From contig NZ_FOOU01000006.1 in NCBI RefSeq assembly GCF_900113275.1, positions 186,001 through 250,000 on the forward strand: DNA of 64,000 nt, written 5' to 3'. Shown here piece after piece: positions 45,816 to 55,673 of the stretch; position 1 is the first letter of the stretch, and every line of letters starts with the position of its first letter. The translations under genes were made by a program, and so were the position numbers. The DNA is from Neptunomonas qingdaonensis. GTDB taxonomy: Bacteria; Pseudomonadota; Gammaproteobacteria; Pseudomonadales; Balneatricaceae. The notes beneath the pieces were generated by a model. It was not told where the DNA came from and did not search any database. It worked only from the letters and a program-made list of their open reading frames with translations.

Positions 45816-46259
45816 TTAAACCCTTTTTAAAATCTCATCGACACCACGATTAGCTAACTGATCTGCCAATTCGTTTTCCGGATGCCCGCTATGCCCTTTA
45901 ACCCAACGCCAATCGATTTTGTATTGCGCAGACAGATCATCGAGTCGCTGCCATAAATCAGCATTTTTAACCGGCTTCTTTGCCGCTGTTTTCCAGCCAT
46001 TTTTGCGCCACCCGGCAATCCACTCAGTAATACCTTTTCGTACATATTGTGAGTCAGTCGTCAGCACAACACTGCAGGATTTATTCAAGGCCGACAGGGC
46101 TTCAATAGCAGCCAATAACTCCATACGATTATTAGTGGTATCTTTATCGCCACCCCATAACAGCTTTTCTTTATCACCATATCTGAGAACCGCTCCCCAG
46201 CCACCCGGGCCTGGGTTTCCTTTACAGGCTCCATCAGTAAATATCTCAACGACTTTCAC
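45816..46259 (-). CDS. rnhA: Ribonuclease HI
   Basis: Degrades the RNA strand of RNA:DNA hybrids. I place the start at GTG 46259 ([11 protein letters not shown]), preceded by AGAGGA and matching the usual short N-terminus; the frame extends to 46289 inside the methyltransferase. The 147-residue protein has the four catalytic acidic residues in [35 protein letters not shown] and ENELADQLA. It overlaps the upstream methyltransferase gene by 14 bases. Confidence 0.95.
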   Translation of the reverse strand: MKVVEIFTDGACKGNPGPGGWGAVLRYGDKEKLLWGGDKDTTNNRMELLAAIEALSALNKSCSVVLTTDSQYVRKGITEWIAGWRKNGWKTAAKKPVKNADLWQRLDDLSAQYKIDWRWVKGHSGHPENELADQLANRGVDEILKRV

Positions 46260-47025
46260 GTGCCTGTCCTCTTGTTGTGGCCGGCTCACTCACCGGTAGC
46301 CTTATAAAACGTTTTGCCAAATTCCGCGGATTAATCGCGGTCATACCGCCGATATCTTTTCGAGCCAGAATCACATTAAATGCGCCAAACCTGGGCATCG
46401 ACTTTCTTGCAAATGCCTGCAGCCACCCAAAGCGCCGTCTCACAGCGGGAGACTCGCAAGGCGGGAAAAAATAATCGCTGAGTGAACGTAGCTCGGTGAG
46501 TTCCAGTAAATTAATCCAGTCGATTAATCGATGATGACTTAAAAAATGCGCATTTTGCCAGACGTTTTTTTTACTGTTACGGGTTAACAAACGAGAGATA
46601 CCCCACCAGGAGACGGGATTAAAATTCACAATCAACAAATGTCCACCCGGTCGAAGCACTCGTGCAGCTTCGCGTAAAACCTGATGCGGGCTGGCGGTAA
46701 AATCTAAGGTGTGATGTAACAACACAACATCCACGCTATTATGTTCCAGCGGCAGTTCTGTAGCCTGAGCCACAATACTGTTAGTTTTCATTCCGAGTTC
46801 GAGTTTATGATAAACAATAAAAGTATGTGTTATGGAGCTTGACTCTGCCAGATCTCTTACAGGATCAATACCAATCTGCGCCAGATGTACGCCATACAGG
46901 CCAGGCAACAAACGATCCAGTATTCGCTGTTCTGCTTCCAGCAAATCCTGACCCATATTTTCTGAAAGCCATTTCCTTAAAGGTTCTGACAGTTGCTCAA
47001 CAGGCTCTTGATTTCGATAATTCAT
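46246..47025 (-). CDS. SAM-dependent methyltransferase (YafS-like)
   Basis: A 259-residue class I methyltransferase. The central domain has a weakened SAM loop region and [18 protein letters not shown] with motif IV, followed by [14 protein letters not shown] (motif V-like). It lies between gloB (divergent) and rnhA, as in E. coli yafS. Substrate is unknown. The N-terminus includes [14 protein letters not shown]. It is probably cotranscribed with rnhA and dnaQ. Confidence 0.88.
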   Translation of the reverse strand: MNYRNQEPVEQLSEPLRKWLSENMGQDLLEAEQRILDRLLPGLYGVHLAQIGIDPVRDLAESSSITHTFIVYHKLELGMKTNSIVAQATELPLEHNSVDVVLLHHTLDFTASPHQVLREAARVLRPGGHLLIVNFNPVSWWGISRLLTRNSKKNVWQNAHFLSHHRLIDWINLLELTELRSLSDYFFPPCESPAVRRRFGWLQAFARKSMPRFGAFNVILARKDIGGMTAINPRNLAKRFIRLPVSEPATTRGQARESR

Positions 47026-47123
47026 CAGTGAACGCTATAAACCTTAATTTTTACTAAGACAACATATTAACAGTGATAACCCTTTAGGGTAATCTCAGGC
47101 TATTAAATATATGAGGATTCTGC

Positions 47124-47897
47124 ATGTTTATCGCAACAGCGCTGCCCGCTTTTACTGACAATTACATCTGGATGCTGACAACAGAAAACTCGACCGGCAT
47201 GGTGGTAGTCGACCCCGGCGATGCCGATGTTGTCATTCAGGCAATTAAAACCAACCAAAAACCTTTAGCAGCTATTTTGTTAACACACCATCACCCTGAT
47301 CATACAGGCGGTGTAAAACAGCTGACTGAGATGTACTCGATACCTGTATACGGACCTGCAAATTCGCCCTTTAAGGATATATCCCACCCGTTAACAGATC
47401 AGATGGAGATTAATATTTTAGGCGAAACATTAATTGTAAAAGAGGTGCCCGGACACACGCTGGATCATATCTGTTATTTTCAACCAACAGCTACACCGCA
47501 ACTATTCTGTGGGGATACTCTGTTTTTAGCCGGTTGTGGCCGCCTGTTCGAAGGCAGCGCCGCACAAATGTTAGACAATATGCACTACTTTACATCATTA
47601 CCCGCAAATACAAATATTTACTGCACCCATGAGTACTCGTTAGCCAACCTTGCCTTTGCGGCAGCAGTAGAACCCAACAACAATGATATTCAACAGGCAA
47701 CAGAGAAATGCCGAATGTTAAGAGCGGCTAACCAGCCGACATTGCCTTCTAACATCGCTCAAGAGCTGAAAATAAACCCCTTCATGCGCTCCAATAATCA
47801 GCAAGTACAAATAGCAGCACAAGGTTATAAAAAGACAAGCATAAACTCTGAACTTGATACTTTTACGGCTATTCGTGAATGGAAAAATAATTTCTGA
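47124..47897 (+). CDS. gloB: Hydroxyacylglutathione hydrolase (glyoxalase II)
   Basis: Hydrolyses S-lactoylglutathione in methylglyoxal detoxification. The 257-residue metallo-beta-lactamase fold has the metal motif LTHHHPDHTGG, a later GHTLDHICY and FCGDTLFLAGCGR, and the C-terminal substrate helices with TCTHEYSLANL-type spacing (CTHEYSLANL). Start ATG 47124 follows GAGGA. It is divergent from the YafS-like gene. Confidence 0.96.
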   Translation: MFIATALPAFTDNYIWMLTTENSTGMVVVDPGDADVVIQAIKTNQKPLAAILLTHHHPDHTGGVKQLTEMYSIPVYGPANSPFKDISHPLTDQMEINILGETLIVKEVPGHTLDHICYFQPTATPQLFCGDTLFLAGCGRLFEGSAAQMLDNMHYFTSLPANTNIYCTHEYSLANLAFAAAVEPNNNDIQQATEKCRMLRAANQPTLPSNIAQELKINPFMRSNNQQVQIAAQGYKKTSINSELDTFTAIREWKNNF

Positions 47898-47976
47898 TCG
47901 ATCTGCACAATATGATGCATTGACCCTTTTGTTAAGCCTGCTAAAATTACGCATCTAAAATTCACGGAACAGCCGC

Positions 47977-49542
47977 ATGCATAGTCGTTTATTTCTCCCA
48001 ACCCTGTTGGTATCGAGTCTGCTCGTCGGGTGTCAAACAATACCAAAAAGTGAAAATATACCAGCCGATAAAGCGGCAACCACGATTAATAGCCGGGTAA
48101 CTTCGACTATCCCTGCGGCGCAACAAGTAAAAAAACCACATCAGCCCATTTCAAAACAGGCCGAATTTACCGGCTCTCATGAGGATCTGTGGGAGCTCAC
48201 GCGTGCAAATTTTCTACTCACAGATGACGCTGAGCACCAAGCTGTCACCACACAAATAGAGTGGTATAGCCAGTATCCAAGTCATATGCGGCGCGTAACA
48301 GAAAATGCCGCCCGTTATTATCATTATGTTTTGAATGAAGTTCTTAAACGCGGCTTGCCCGCAGAAATCGCTTTATTACCTGCCGTTGAAAGCACCTATG
48401 ATCCGCAAGCCTACTCTTCGGGACACGCTGCCGGCATCTGGCAATTTATACCCAGCACGGCAGAATACCGCGGATTAGAAAAAAACCGTTGGTATGATGG
48501 GCGTAAAGATATTATCGATTCTACCCATGGTGCTCTGGACTATCTTGAAGATTTAAACAAACGCTTTGACGGTGATTGGTTGTTAACAATGGCCGCCTAC
48601 AACGCCGGTGGCGGCACCGTATCCAGAGCGATCAGAAAAAACAAAGAGGCCGGAAAACCCACTGATTACTGGTCGCTTCCTTTACCAAAAGAAACGCGAC
48701 TTTATGTTCCAAGGATCCTGGCTCTTGCCTCGTTTGTCAGATCTCCAGACCTATATACAATGGACCTTCCGACGATCAATAATGAACCCTATTTTGATAT
48801 CGTCGAAACAAGCGGACAGATCAATCTGGCTCAGGCCGCCGATATTTCCGGAACTCGTCTCGCAGAAATAAAACAATTAAATCCTGGCATCCTGGGCAAA
48901 CTATCAGCCCCATCAGGCCCGTATCGCTTGCTTATCCCAGAAAACAAAGCACAACAGTTTCGTAGTGCTTTAAATGAACTGACCCAACCCAACGCCAGTT
49001 GGACAGAATATACCATCAAGTCAGGTGATTCACTGAGTGTGATAGCAGAGAAATTTGAAACATCCGTGAGCGTTATCAAGAACGCTAACCAGCTATCTTC
49101 CAACCGACTACTTGCCGGAAAAACCCTCTTCATACCGCCAGAATCAACCTTGGAAAATCCATTCGAAAATACTAAATCCAGGCGTAAAACGGATATAATT
49201 TCCCAATACAAAGTTCAGGCAGGTGATACTTTGTGGGACATAGCCAAAACCCATCAAGTGAGTGTCGCATCGCTTAAACAATGGAATAATATCAAGTCCG
49301 GTGACACGCTCAAGATCGGCAAAACATTAAGAATTGGTAATTTACCTAACAACTTCAGCAAAGACGAAGCAGAGGCACTTCAGAAAATTGGTTACAGAGT
49401 ACAAAATGGCGACTCCCTTTCTGTGATTGCTGAGCGTTATAATGTGAATGTAGCTGATATTCGCGAGTGGAATAATTTAAGCAGCGATAATGCTGTTATC
49501 AAAACAGGACAACAGCTCACTATCTTTATCAGCGAAAGTTAA
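47977..49542 (+). CDS. mltD: Membrane-bound lytic murein transglycosylase D with LysM domains
   Basis: A lipoprotein (lipobox LLVGC, Cys19) that cleaves peptidoglycan. The 521-residue protein has an SLT catalytic domain with the catalytic Glu in LPAVESTYDP and the AGIWQFIPSTA motif (about residues 128-165), then three LysM repeats around 345-390, 410-455 and 470-515 (each with YxIxxGDxL and a final IP or RI strand). The LysM modules anchor it to glycan. It lies after gloB in the same direction. Confidence 0.96.
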   Translation: MHSRLFLPTLLVSSLLVGCQTIPKSENIPADKAATTINSRVTSTIPAAQQVKKPHQPISKQAEFTGSHEDLWELTRANFLLTDDAEHQAVTTQIEWYSQYPSHMRRVTENAARYYHYVLNEVLKRGLPAEIALLPAVESTYDPQAYSSGHAAGIWQFIPSTAEYRGLEKNRWYDGRKDIIDSTHGALDYLEDLNKRFDGDWLLTMAAYNAGGGTVSRAIRKNKEAGKPTDYWSLPLPKETRLYVPRILALASFVRSPDLYTMDLPTINNEPYFDIVETSGQINLAQAADISGTRLAEIKQLNPGILGKLSAPSGPYRLLIPENKAQQFRSALNELTQPNASWTEYTIKSGDSLSVIAEKFETSVSVIKNANQLSSNRLLAGKTLFIPPESTLENPFENTKSRRKTDIISQYKVQAGDTLWDIAKTHQVSVASLKQWNNIKSGDTLKIGKTLRIGNLPNNFSKDEAEALQKIGYRVQNGDSLSVIAERYNVNVADIREWNNLSSDNAVIKTGQQLTIFISES

Positions 49543-49561
49543 GTTAACGGTACAAATCTTT

Positions 49562-49807
49562 ATGAGTATGCTTGATATTTTTATTATCGTCGTTGCCACC
49601 GCCAGCGCCATTATCTTTAAAGTATTTCTTTACAGACGCATTCAACGCTGGATGGATCAGGATTTAATCAAAGGTCTGGCAAACGGCGACAATGAAAAAC
49701 AGTCATACCTGAGCCGTGAGCACCAGCGTCTCATCTCGGAAAAAACACCGCGCAAACTACTCCATCAACTCTTAACCGAGCACGCTAAACACTATTCTTC
49801 TGAATAA
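49562..49807 (+). CDS. Small protein with one N-terminal membrane helix, unknown function
   Basis: An 81-residue frame from ATG 49562, 19 bases after mltD. Residues 5-22 (IFIIVVATASAIIFKVFLY) form a hydrophobic helix; the rest is charged and helical. The longer frame starting inside mltD is unlikely. No ribosome site is strong, and I do not recognise a family. It may be cotranscribed with mltD. Its reality rests on length, the membrane helix and lack of overlap with another frame. Confidence 0.5.
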   Translation: MSMLDIFIIVVATASAIIFKVFLYRRIQRWMDQDLIKGLANGDNEKQSYLSREHQRLISEKTPRKLLHQLLTEHAKHYSSE

Positions 49808-49893
49808 ACAGACGATTGAAGAGTGGTATTCAATGATCGTCACTGATATAACAGCATTATCAGTACGCAGCCAAACACTCTGGGTTTTAGTTT

Positions 49894-51702
49894 ATGTCTA
49901 TGTTTTCTTTAAAAAAAACACTTTTAAATACACTCCTTATCAGCATTATTTCTTTTTCATGTAACGCCGCACAACATGGCTTGTCTATGCATGGCGACCT
50001 CAAATATCCAGCTGATTTCACTCACTTTGAATACGCCAACCCTGCGGCTCCCAAGGGGGGCGATATCAAAGAATGGGCATTGGGCACATTCGACAGCTTC
50101 AATGGGTTTATCATCAAAGGGACATCGGCAGATGGCTTAGGACTGATCTACGACAGCTTAATGAATAAAGCGCTGGATGAGCCTTTTTCTCAATATGGTT
50201 TATTAGCCGCCAGCGTTGATATGCCAGCGTCACGAGAGCATATTACTTTCTTTCTCCGGCCGGAAGCACGCTTCTCTGACGGGCAACCGGTTACGGCTCA
50301 GGATGTCGTGTTCACCTTCAATACATTACTTGAGAAAGGTGCGCCTTTTTACAGAGCTTATCTTGGCGATATTGAACAAGTAGAAGCGATCAATCCGCTG
50401 ACCGTAAAGTTTCATTTTAAAAACAATGGCAACAGAGAACTTCCGTTGATTGTTGGCGAGATCCCTATTCTTCCTCAGCATTTTTGGAAAAACCAGGACT
50501 TCTCAGCTCCGTTAACCCAAATCCCAGTCGGTTCAGGCCCTTACATACTGAGCAAGTTTGAATCAGGGCGTTCTGTTACCTATCAACGCAATGCGGATTA
50601 TTGGGGCAAAGACCTTCCCGTCAACAAAGGCCGATTTAATTTTGATTCCATCACTTATGATTACTACCGGGACAGTACTGTCTCCTTAGAAGCCTTTAAA
50701 GCAGGTGCCTATGATTTCAGACAGGAGACCTCCTCAAAACAGTGGGCTACCGGCTATACAGGCCCGCAATTTGATAGCGGCAAACTGATTAAAAAGGAAA
50801 TCTTGCATCAAAAACCCACCGGTATGCAGGCATTTTTATTTAATACACGTAAACCCTACTTTCAAGACCCACAAGTCCGCAAAGCGCTCACCTATGCTTT
50901 TGACTTTGAATGGACCAACAGCAATCTTTTTTACAGTGCTTATACGCGTACCCATAGCTACTTTTCAAACTCGGATATGGCAGCAAACGAACTGCCTACA
51001 GCCGAGGAGATTGCCATTCTGGAGCCGTTCAGAGATCAGCTCCCAGCCGAGGTTTTCACTCAGGTTTATCGGGCGCCGACCTATGACGGCACAGGCCAGA
51101 TACGCCCTCAAATAAGACAGGCGCTTCGCATATTAAAAACTTCCGGATGGGAGCTGACCAACGGAAAGCTCATCAATAAAGACACAAAAGAAGCGATGGT
51201 TTTTGAAATCTTGCTGGTTCAGAAAGAGTTCGAACGCATTGTTGCCCCTATGATCAAAAACCTGCAGCGCATGGGTATTCAGGCCAACATCCGCATTGTT
51301 GATGTCTCTCAATATATCAACCGACTGCGCGCATTTGATTTTGACATGGTTGTCGGTTCGTTTGGCCAGTCCTCATCACCGGGCAATGAGCAGTTTGAGT
51401 ACTGGGGCTCAATGAATGCGCAACAACCCGGCAGCCGTAATCTGATTGGCATTGAGAACCCGGTGATTGATAAGTTGATCGAACGGATTATTCAGGCGCC
51501 TGACCGAAAACAACTGGTATTCAGTACGCGTGCACTGGATCGTGTTCTTCAGTGGAATTACTACGTTATTCCGCAATATCACAGCAGCAGCTATCGTATC
51601 GCCTACAAGAACATTTTCGGCTATCCGGCGATCACACCGGTGTATGACCTTGGTTTTGATACCTGGTGGATAGAACCTTCATTGGCTGAGCCGGTTAACT
51701 GA
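49894..51702 (+). CDS. yejA: Peptide-binding protein of a YejABEF/Npp-type ABC transporter
   Basis: A 602-residue family 5 solute-binding protein with a signal peptide (core [13 protein letters not shown], cleavage near CNA-AQ). Conserved stretches include [45 protein letters not shown] and the C-terminal [18 protein letters not shown]. It starts the importer operon with yejB overlapping by one base. E. coli Yej imports microcin C; the related Pseudomonas Npp imports peptidyl nucleoside antibiotics and is also beside mltD. Natural substrates are probably oligopeptides. Confidence 0.92.
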   Translation: MSMFSLKKTLLNTLLISIISFSCNAAQHGLSMHGDLKYPADFTHFEYANPAAPKGGDIKEWALGTFDSFNGFIIKGTSADGLGLIYDSLMNKALDEPFSQYGLLAASVDMPASREHITFFLRPEARFSDGQPVTAQDVVFTFNTLLEKGAPFYRAYLGDIEQVEAINPLTVKFHFKNNGNRELPLIVGEIPILPQHFWKNQDFSAPLTQIPVGSGPYILSKFESGRSVTYQRNADYWGKDLPVNKGRFNFDSITYDYYRDSTVSLEAFKAGAYDFRQETSSKQWATGYTGPQFDSGKLIKKEILHQKPTGMQAFLFNTRKPYFQDPQVRKALTYAFDFEWTNSNLFYSAYTRTHSYFSNSDMAANELPTAEEIAILEPFRDQLPAEVFTQVYRAPTYDGTGQIRPQIRQALRILKTSGWELTNGKLINKDTKEAMVFEILLVQKEFERIVAPMIKNLQRMGIQANIRIVDVSQYINRLRAFDFDMVVGSFGQSSSPGNEQFEYWGSMNAQQPGSRNLIGIENPVIDKLIERIIQAPDRKQLVFSTRALDRVLQWNYYVIPQYHSSSYRIAYKNIFGYPAITPVYDLGFDTWWIEPSLAEPVN

Positions 51703-52799
51703 TGGCGGCTTATATATTACGCAGATTACTGCTGATTATACCCACCCTCATCGGCATACTGACGATTAACTTTCTTATTATTCAGGCCGCACCGGGCGGT
51801 CCTGTTGAGCAGACTATCGCGCAGCTCGAAGGCCTGACAAACAATGCCCTGCCTGGCGGCGCGGGTGGTGGCGATCTCACTTCCGGTTCGGCTAATAACG
51901 GCAGCAGCACGGCAAGCAGCTACCGTGGTGGACGCGGTCTTGATCCAAGTCTGGTCGCTGAAATAGAAGCACTGTACGGCTTCGACAAGCCGGCCCATGA
52001 GCGTTATTTTCAAATGCTCGGCAACTATCTGACCTTTGACTTTGGCAAAAGCTTTTACAGCGACAAAAGCGTCATAGACCTGATTATCGAAAAGCTACCG
52101 GTGTCTATCTCATTAGGGCTGTGGACCACGCTGCTCACTTATCTGATATCCGTACCACTGGGCATTCGAAAAGCGGTCAAAGATGGCTCCCGATTCGATA
52201 TATGGAGCAGTACCGTTATTATTATTGGCTATGCCATTCCTAACTTTCTGTTTGCGATTCTCCTCATCGTTCTGTTTGCCGGTGGCAGCTACTTCGACTG
52301 GTTTCCGCTACGCGGACTGACCTCTTCTAATTTTGATGAACTCTCTCTGTTAGGCAAAATTGGTGATTATTTCTGGCACATCACCCTGCCGGTGTTCGCC
52401 TCCGTTATCAGCAGCTTCGCGACGCTGACTATGCTCACCAAAAACTCATTTCTTGATGAGATTAACAAGCAATATGTACTGACGGCACGCGCCAAAGGCT
52501 TAACTGAAAAAGGTGTTTTGTATGGTCATGTTTTCCGTAATGCGATGCTCTTGATTATCGCCGGAATGCCAGCCGCCTTAATCGGAATATTTTTTACCGG
52601 TTCCATGCTCATCGAAGTCATCTTCTCTCTGGATGGACTCGGCCTGCTCGGATATGAAGCCGTTATCAACCGCGACTATCCGGTCATTTTTGGGACGCTT
52701 TATATTTTCACGCTAATCGGCTTATTGATGAAGCTGATAAGCGACCTGACCTATGTCATGGTGGACCCACGTATCGACTTTGAAAGCAGGGAGCAGTAA
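51702..52799 (+). CDS. yejB: Peptide ABC transporter permease YejB
   Basis: A 365-residue permease with a N-terminal helix (residues 6-28), a Gly/Ser-rich loop near 45-75, and five further helices (from about 135). The EAA-type loop [21 protein letters not shown] is interrupted here only for quoting; its key residues are ARAKGL. It starts at ATG 51702 overlapping the yejA stop (TGATG). The Gly-rich loop is longer than I expect from other DppB-type permeases but YejB proteins have a similar one. Confidence 0.93.
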   Translation: MAAYILRRLLLIIPTLIGILTINFLIIQAAPGGPVEQTIAQLEGLTNNALPGGAGGGDLTSGSANNGSSTASSYRGGRGLDPSLVAEIEALYGFDKPAHERYFQMLGNYLTFDFGKSFYSDKSVIDLIIEKLPVSISLGLWTTLLTYLISVPLGIRKAVKDGSRFDIWSSTVIIIGYAIPNFLFAILLIVLFAGGSYFDWFPLRGLTSSNFDELSLLGKIGDYFWHITLPVFASVISSFATLTMLTKNSFLDEINKQYVLTARAKGLTEKGVLYGHVFRNAMLLIIAGMPAALIGIFFTGSMLIEVIFSLDGLGLLGYEAVINRDYPVIFGTLYIFTLIGLLMKLISDLTYVMVDPRIDFESREQ

Positions 52800-52801
52800 G
52801 C

Positions 52802-53827
52802 ATGACTCCTATCAATCAACGTCGAATTGCCAATTTCAAAATGAACCGGCGTGGCTACTGGTCATTGTGGATTTTCTTATTGCTGTTCGTTCTGAGCCTA
52901 TTTGCAGAACTGATTGCCAACGACCAGCCGCTGGTCATTAAATTTCAGGAAGAATTGTATTTCCCTGTCGTTAAAGAATATTACGAAACCGAATTTGGTG
53001 GTGAGTTTCAATCTCAGGCCGATTATAAAGATCCGTATATCCAGGAACTGATCAGCGAAGGAGGCAACGGCTGGATCCTCTGGCCACTGATACGCTATGA
53101 CCACCGCACCATAAACTATGACCTACCCGTACCGGCGCCGTCACCACCGAGCAGTGAAAACCTGTTAGGCACCGATGATCAGGGGCGCGATGTATTCGCC
53201 AGAGTCATTTATGGGTTTCGTATCTCCATTCTATTCGCGCTGGTACTGACCATCACCAGCTCAGTCATCGGTGTTATTGCCGGCGCGTTACAGGGCTTTT
53301 ACGGCGGCAAGGTCGATCTGTACTTTCAGCGCTTTATCGAAATCTGGTCTGGCCTTCCGGTCCTGTTTCTGCTGATTATTCTTGCCAGCATTGTTGAGCC
53401 TAATTTCTGGTGGCTGCTGGGTATCATGCTGCTGTTTTCGTGGATGAATCTGGTGGACGTGGTACGCGCAGAGTTTCTGCGTGGCAGGAATCTTGAATAT
53501 GTCAGAGCAGCCAGAGCCCTGGGCGTATCGAACCAGCAGATCATGTTCAAACATATCTTACCTAACGCCATGGTCGCCACACTGACCTTTATGCCTTTTA
53601 TCTTCAACGGTGGCATCGTGACGCTCACCGCACTGGACTTCCTTGGCTTTGGACTACCGCCAGGCTCCGCATCGCTGGGAGAACTGATTGCACAAGGCAA
53701 AGATAATCTGCACGCGCCCTGGCTGGGTCTGTCTGCTTTTATGACCCTGTCTATTATGCTCACCCTGCTGATTTTTATCGGTGAAGCCATACGTGATGCT
53801 TTTGATCCACGGAAAACTTTATTATGA
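52802..53827 (+). CDS. yejE: Peptide ABC transporter permease YejE
   Basis: A 341-residue second permease. An N-terminal helix (residues 18-37) precedes a periplasmic loop with GTDDQGRDVFARVIYGFR (about 120-137) and five more helices. The EAA-like VRAARALGVSNQQIM is present. It starts two bases after yejB and overlaps yejF by four bases (ATGA). Confidence 0.94.
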   Translation: MTPINQRRIANFKMNRRGYWSLWIFLLLFVLSLFAELIANDQPLVIKFQEELYFPVVKEYYETEFGGEFQSQADYKDPYIQELISEGGNGWILWPLIRYDHRTINYDLPVPAPSPPSSENLLGTDDQGRDVFARVIYGFRISILFALVLTITSSVIGVIAGALQGFYGGKVDLYFQRFIEIWSGLPVLFLLIILASIVEPNFWWLLGIMLLFSWMNLVDVVRAEFLRGRNLEYVRAARALGVSNQQIMFKHILPNAMVATLTFMPFIFNGGIVTLTALDFLGFGLPPGSASLGELIAQGKDNLHAPWLGLSAFMTLSIMLTLLIFIGEAIRDAFDPRKTLL

Positions 53828-55482
53828 CGGAGCAACGCAACTTAAACCTTGAGACCAACCCTGAGACCAACCCTGACAGCAATGCTGACATCGATGAGTG
53901 CTTGCTCAAGATAGATAACCTCAGCGTGAAATTTGGTGAAGGATCAACGGCGGTTAATGCGGTAAAATCGGTTAGCTTTACCTTAAACAAGGGCGAAACA
54001 CTGGCGCTGGTAGGCGAATCAGGCTCGGGAAAATCAGTCACCGCCTTGTCTGTTTTACGCTTACTCCCCTACCCCAAAGCCAGTCACCCAACCGGCCGTA
54101 TTCTGTATCAGGGAGAAGATATTTTACAAGCGGATGAACCCAACCTGAGAAAAATCCGCGGGGACCGCATCAGCATTATTTTCCAGGAACCGATGACCTC
54201 GCTGAATCCACTGCATACGATCGAGAAACAGATTGGCGAGAGCCTCTGGCTACACAAAATGCTCAAAGGCGATGCGGCCCGCGAGCGAATACTCGAATTG
54301 CTCAATCTGGTGGGCATAAGGGATCCGCAAAGCCGGTTAGACAGCTACCCGCACCAACTATCCGGTGGGCAGCGACAGCGCGTCATGATCGCTATGGCAC
54401 TGGCTAATGAACCCCAGCTGTTAATTGCTGACGAACCCACAACAGCGTTGGATGTGACCGTACAGAAACAAATATTAGAGCTATTACAACAACTACAAAA
54501 AAAGCTCGGCATGGCGATTCTACTCATCACTCATGACCTGAATATTGTTAAACACTATGCAAAAAATGTCTGTGTAATGTATGAGGGAGAAATAGTCGAG
54601 CATGGCACAACTGCTCAAATCTTTAATCAACCACAGGCTCGTTACACACAACAGCTGATTTCAGCAGAGCCCACCGGCAACCCACTCCCCATCAAAGAAA
54701 ACAGTGAACTCATTTTAGAAACTCAGCAGCTAAAAATCTGGTTTCCGATCAAACGCGGCTTTCTCGGCAGAACCGTTGACCATATTAAAGCGGTTAATGA
54801 CGTTAGCCTGACGCTCAGGCGTGGTGAAACACTCGGTGTAGTCGGCGAGTCAGGTTCGGGGAAAACCACACTCGGGCTGGCGATTCTTCGCCTGATCCGT
54901 AGCGAAGGCGTCATCAATTTTCATGGCGCCAGAATCGACAACCTCAATCAGAAAGCCGTCAAGCCATTACGCAGACAGCTGCAAGTGGTATTTCAGGATC
55001 CTTTTGGCAGTCTCAGCCCGCGTATGTCTGTAGAAGAATGTATCGCTGAAGGCTTAAGCGTCCACAAGATTGGCAGCCTGTCGGAACGTACAGCGATGAT
55101 CCGCCAAGCGCTCATTGAAGTAGACCTTGATCCTGAAGTGCGCCACCGTTATCCACATGAGTTCTCGGGAGGACAGCGGCAACGCATCTCGATTGCCCGC
55201 GCTCTCATCCTTAAACCAGACATTATTATTCTCGATGAGCCGACATCAGCGCTGGACAGAACCGTGCAAGTGCAAATTGTTGAACTGCTCAAAGATCTGC
55301 AGAAAAAATATGGCCTCAGTTATATATTTATCAGTCATGACTTATCGGTTATCAAAGCACTTAGCCACAAGGTGCTGGTCATGAAACAGGGCGAAGTCGT
55401 CGAGCAGGGAGCCGCGAAAACGCTCTTTAAATCACCTTCGCACCCTTATACGCAGGAACTACTCAAAGCGGCGTTTGAATAG
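53824..55482 (+). CDS. yejF: Peptide ABC transporter double ATPase YejF
   Basis: A 552-residue fusion of two ATP-binding domains. Domain 1 has [28 protein letters not shown] and [12 protein letters not shown]; domain 2 has [28 protein letters not shown] and [12 protein letters not shown]. Both sites look catalytic. Residues 8-22 carry an odd [13 protein letters not shown] run caused by a 12-bp repeat. It completes the importer and is followed by a strong double hairpin. Confidence 0.95.
   Translation: MTEQRNLNLETNPETNPDSNADIDECLLKIDNLSVKFGEGSTAVNAVKSVSFTLNKGETLALVGESGSGKSVTALSVLRLLPYPKASHPTGRILYQGEDILQADEPNLRKIRGDRISIIFQEPMTSLNPLHTIEKQIGESLWLHKMLKGDAARERILELLNLVGIRDPQSRLDSYPHQLSGGQRQRVMIAMALANEPQLLIADEPTTALDVTVQKQILELLQQLQKKLGMAILLITHDLNIVKHYAKNVCVMYEGEIVEHGTTAQIFNQPQARYTQQLISAEPTGNPLPIKENSELILETQQLKIWFPIKRGFLGRTVDHIKAVNDVSLTLRRGETLGVVGESGSGKTTLGLAILRLIRSEGVINFHGARIDNLNQKAVKPLRRQLQVVFQDPFGSLSPRMSVEECIAEGLSVHKIGSLSERTAMIRQALIEVDLDPEVRHRYPHEFSGGQRQRISIARALILKPDIIILDEPTSALDRTVQVQIVELLKDLQKKYGLSYIFISHDLSVIKALSHKVLVMKQGEVVEQGAAKTLFKSPSHPYTQELLKAAFE
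53851..53886 (+). repeat. 12-bp in-frame tandem repeat in yejF N-terminus
   Basis: GAGACCAACCCT twice (53851-53862, 53863-53874), then the related GACAGCAATGCT (53875-53886). It encodes ETNP units at the flexible N-terminus. Confidence 0.9.
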
Positions 55483-55506
55483 ATCAAGACCTGGAAATGG
55501 GAAATG

Positions 55507-55538
55507 AGGCATTATCCGTAACCTTACCGATAATGCCT
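55507..55538 (+). terminator. Long hairpin after yejF
   Basis: Ten-base arms AGGCATTATC (55507-55516) and GATAATGCCT (55529-55538) with further pairing inside the loop. No long T run follows, so it may terminate with help from the second hairpin 5 bases on. Confidence 0.6.
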
Positions 55539-55543
55539 TGATT

Positions 55544-55575
55544 GACAGTGCCTCTCAGGCTTGGGAGCCACTGTC
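55544..55575 (+). terminator. Second hairpin after yejF
   Basis: GACAGTG (55544-55550) pairs with CACTGTC (55569-55575); after a C-C mismatch CTCTC pairs with GGGAG. It lies between the yejF and pycB stops and could act on either strand. Confidence 0.55.
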
Positions 55576-55608
55576 AGAACCACCTTAAGTTTTTGCTTTC
55601 AACTTTTA

Positions 55609-55646
55609 CCCTCAACTATTCCCCCCAACTATTGCCTCAAATATTC
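55609..55646. repeat. 13-bp degenerate tandem repeat near the pycB stop
   Basis: The core CAACTATT occurs at 55613-55620 and 55626-55633, with CAAATATT at 55638-55645, spaced 13 and 12 bases, separated by C-rich linkers. Confidence 0.7.
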
Positions 55647-55673
55647 AGAGTAGCGGGAGAGATCCGCTCCAGG

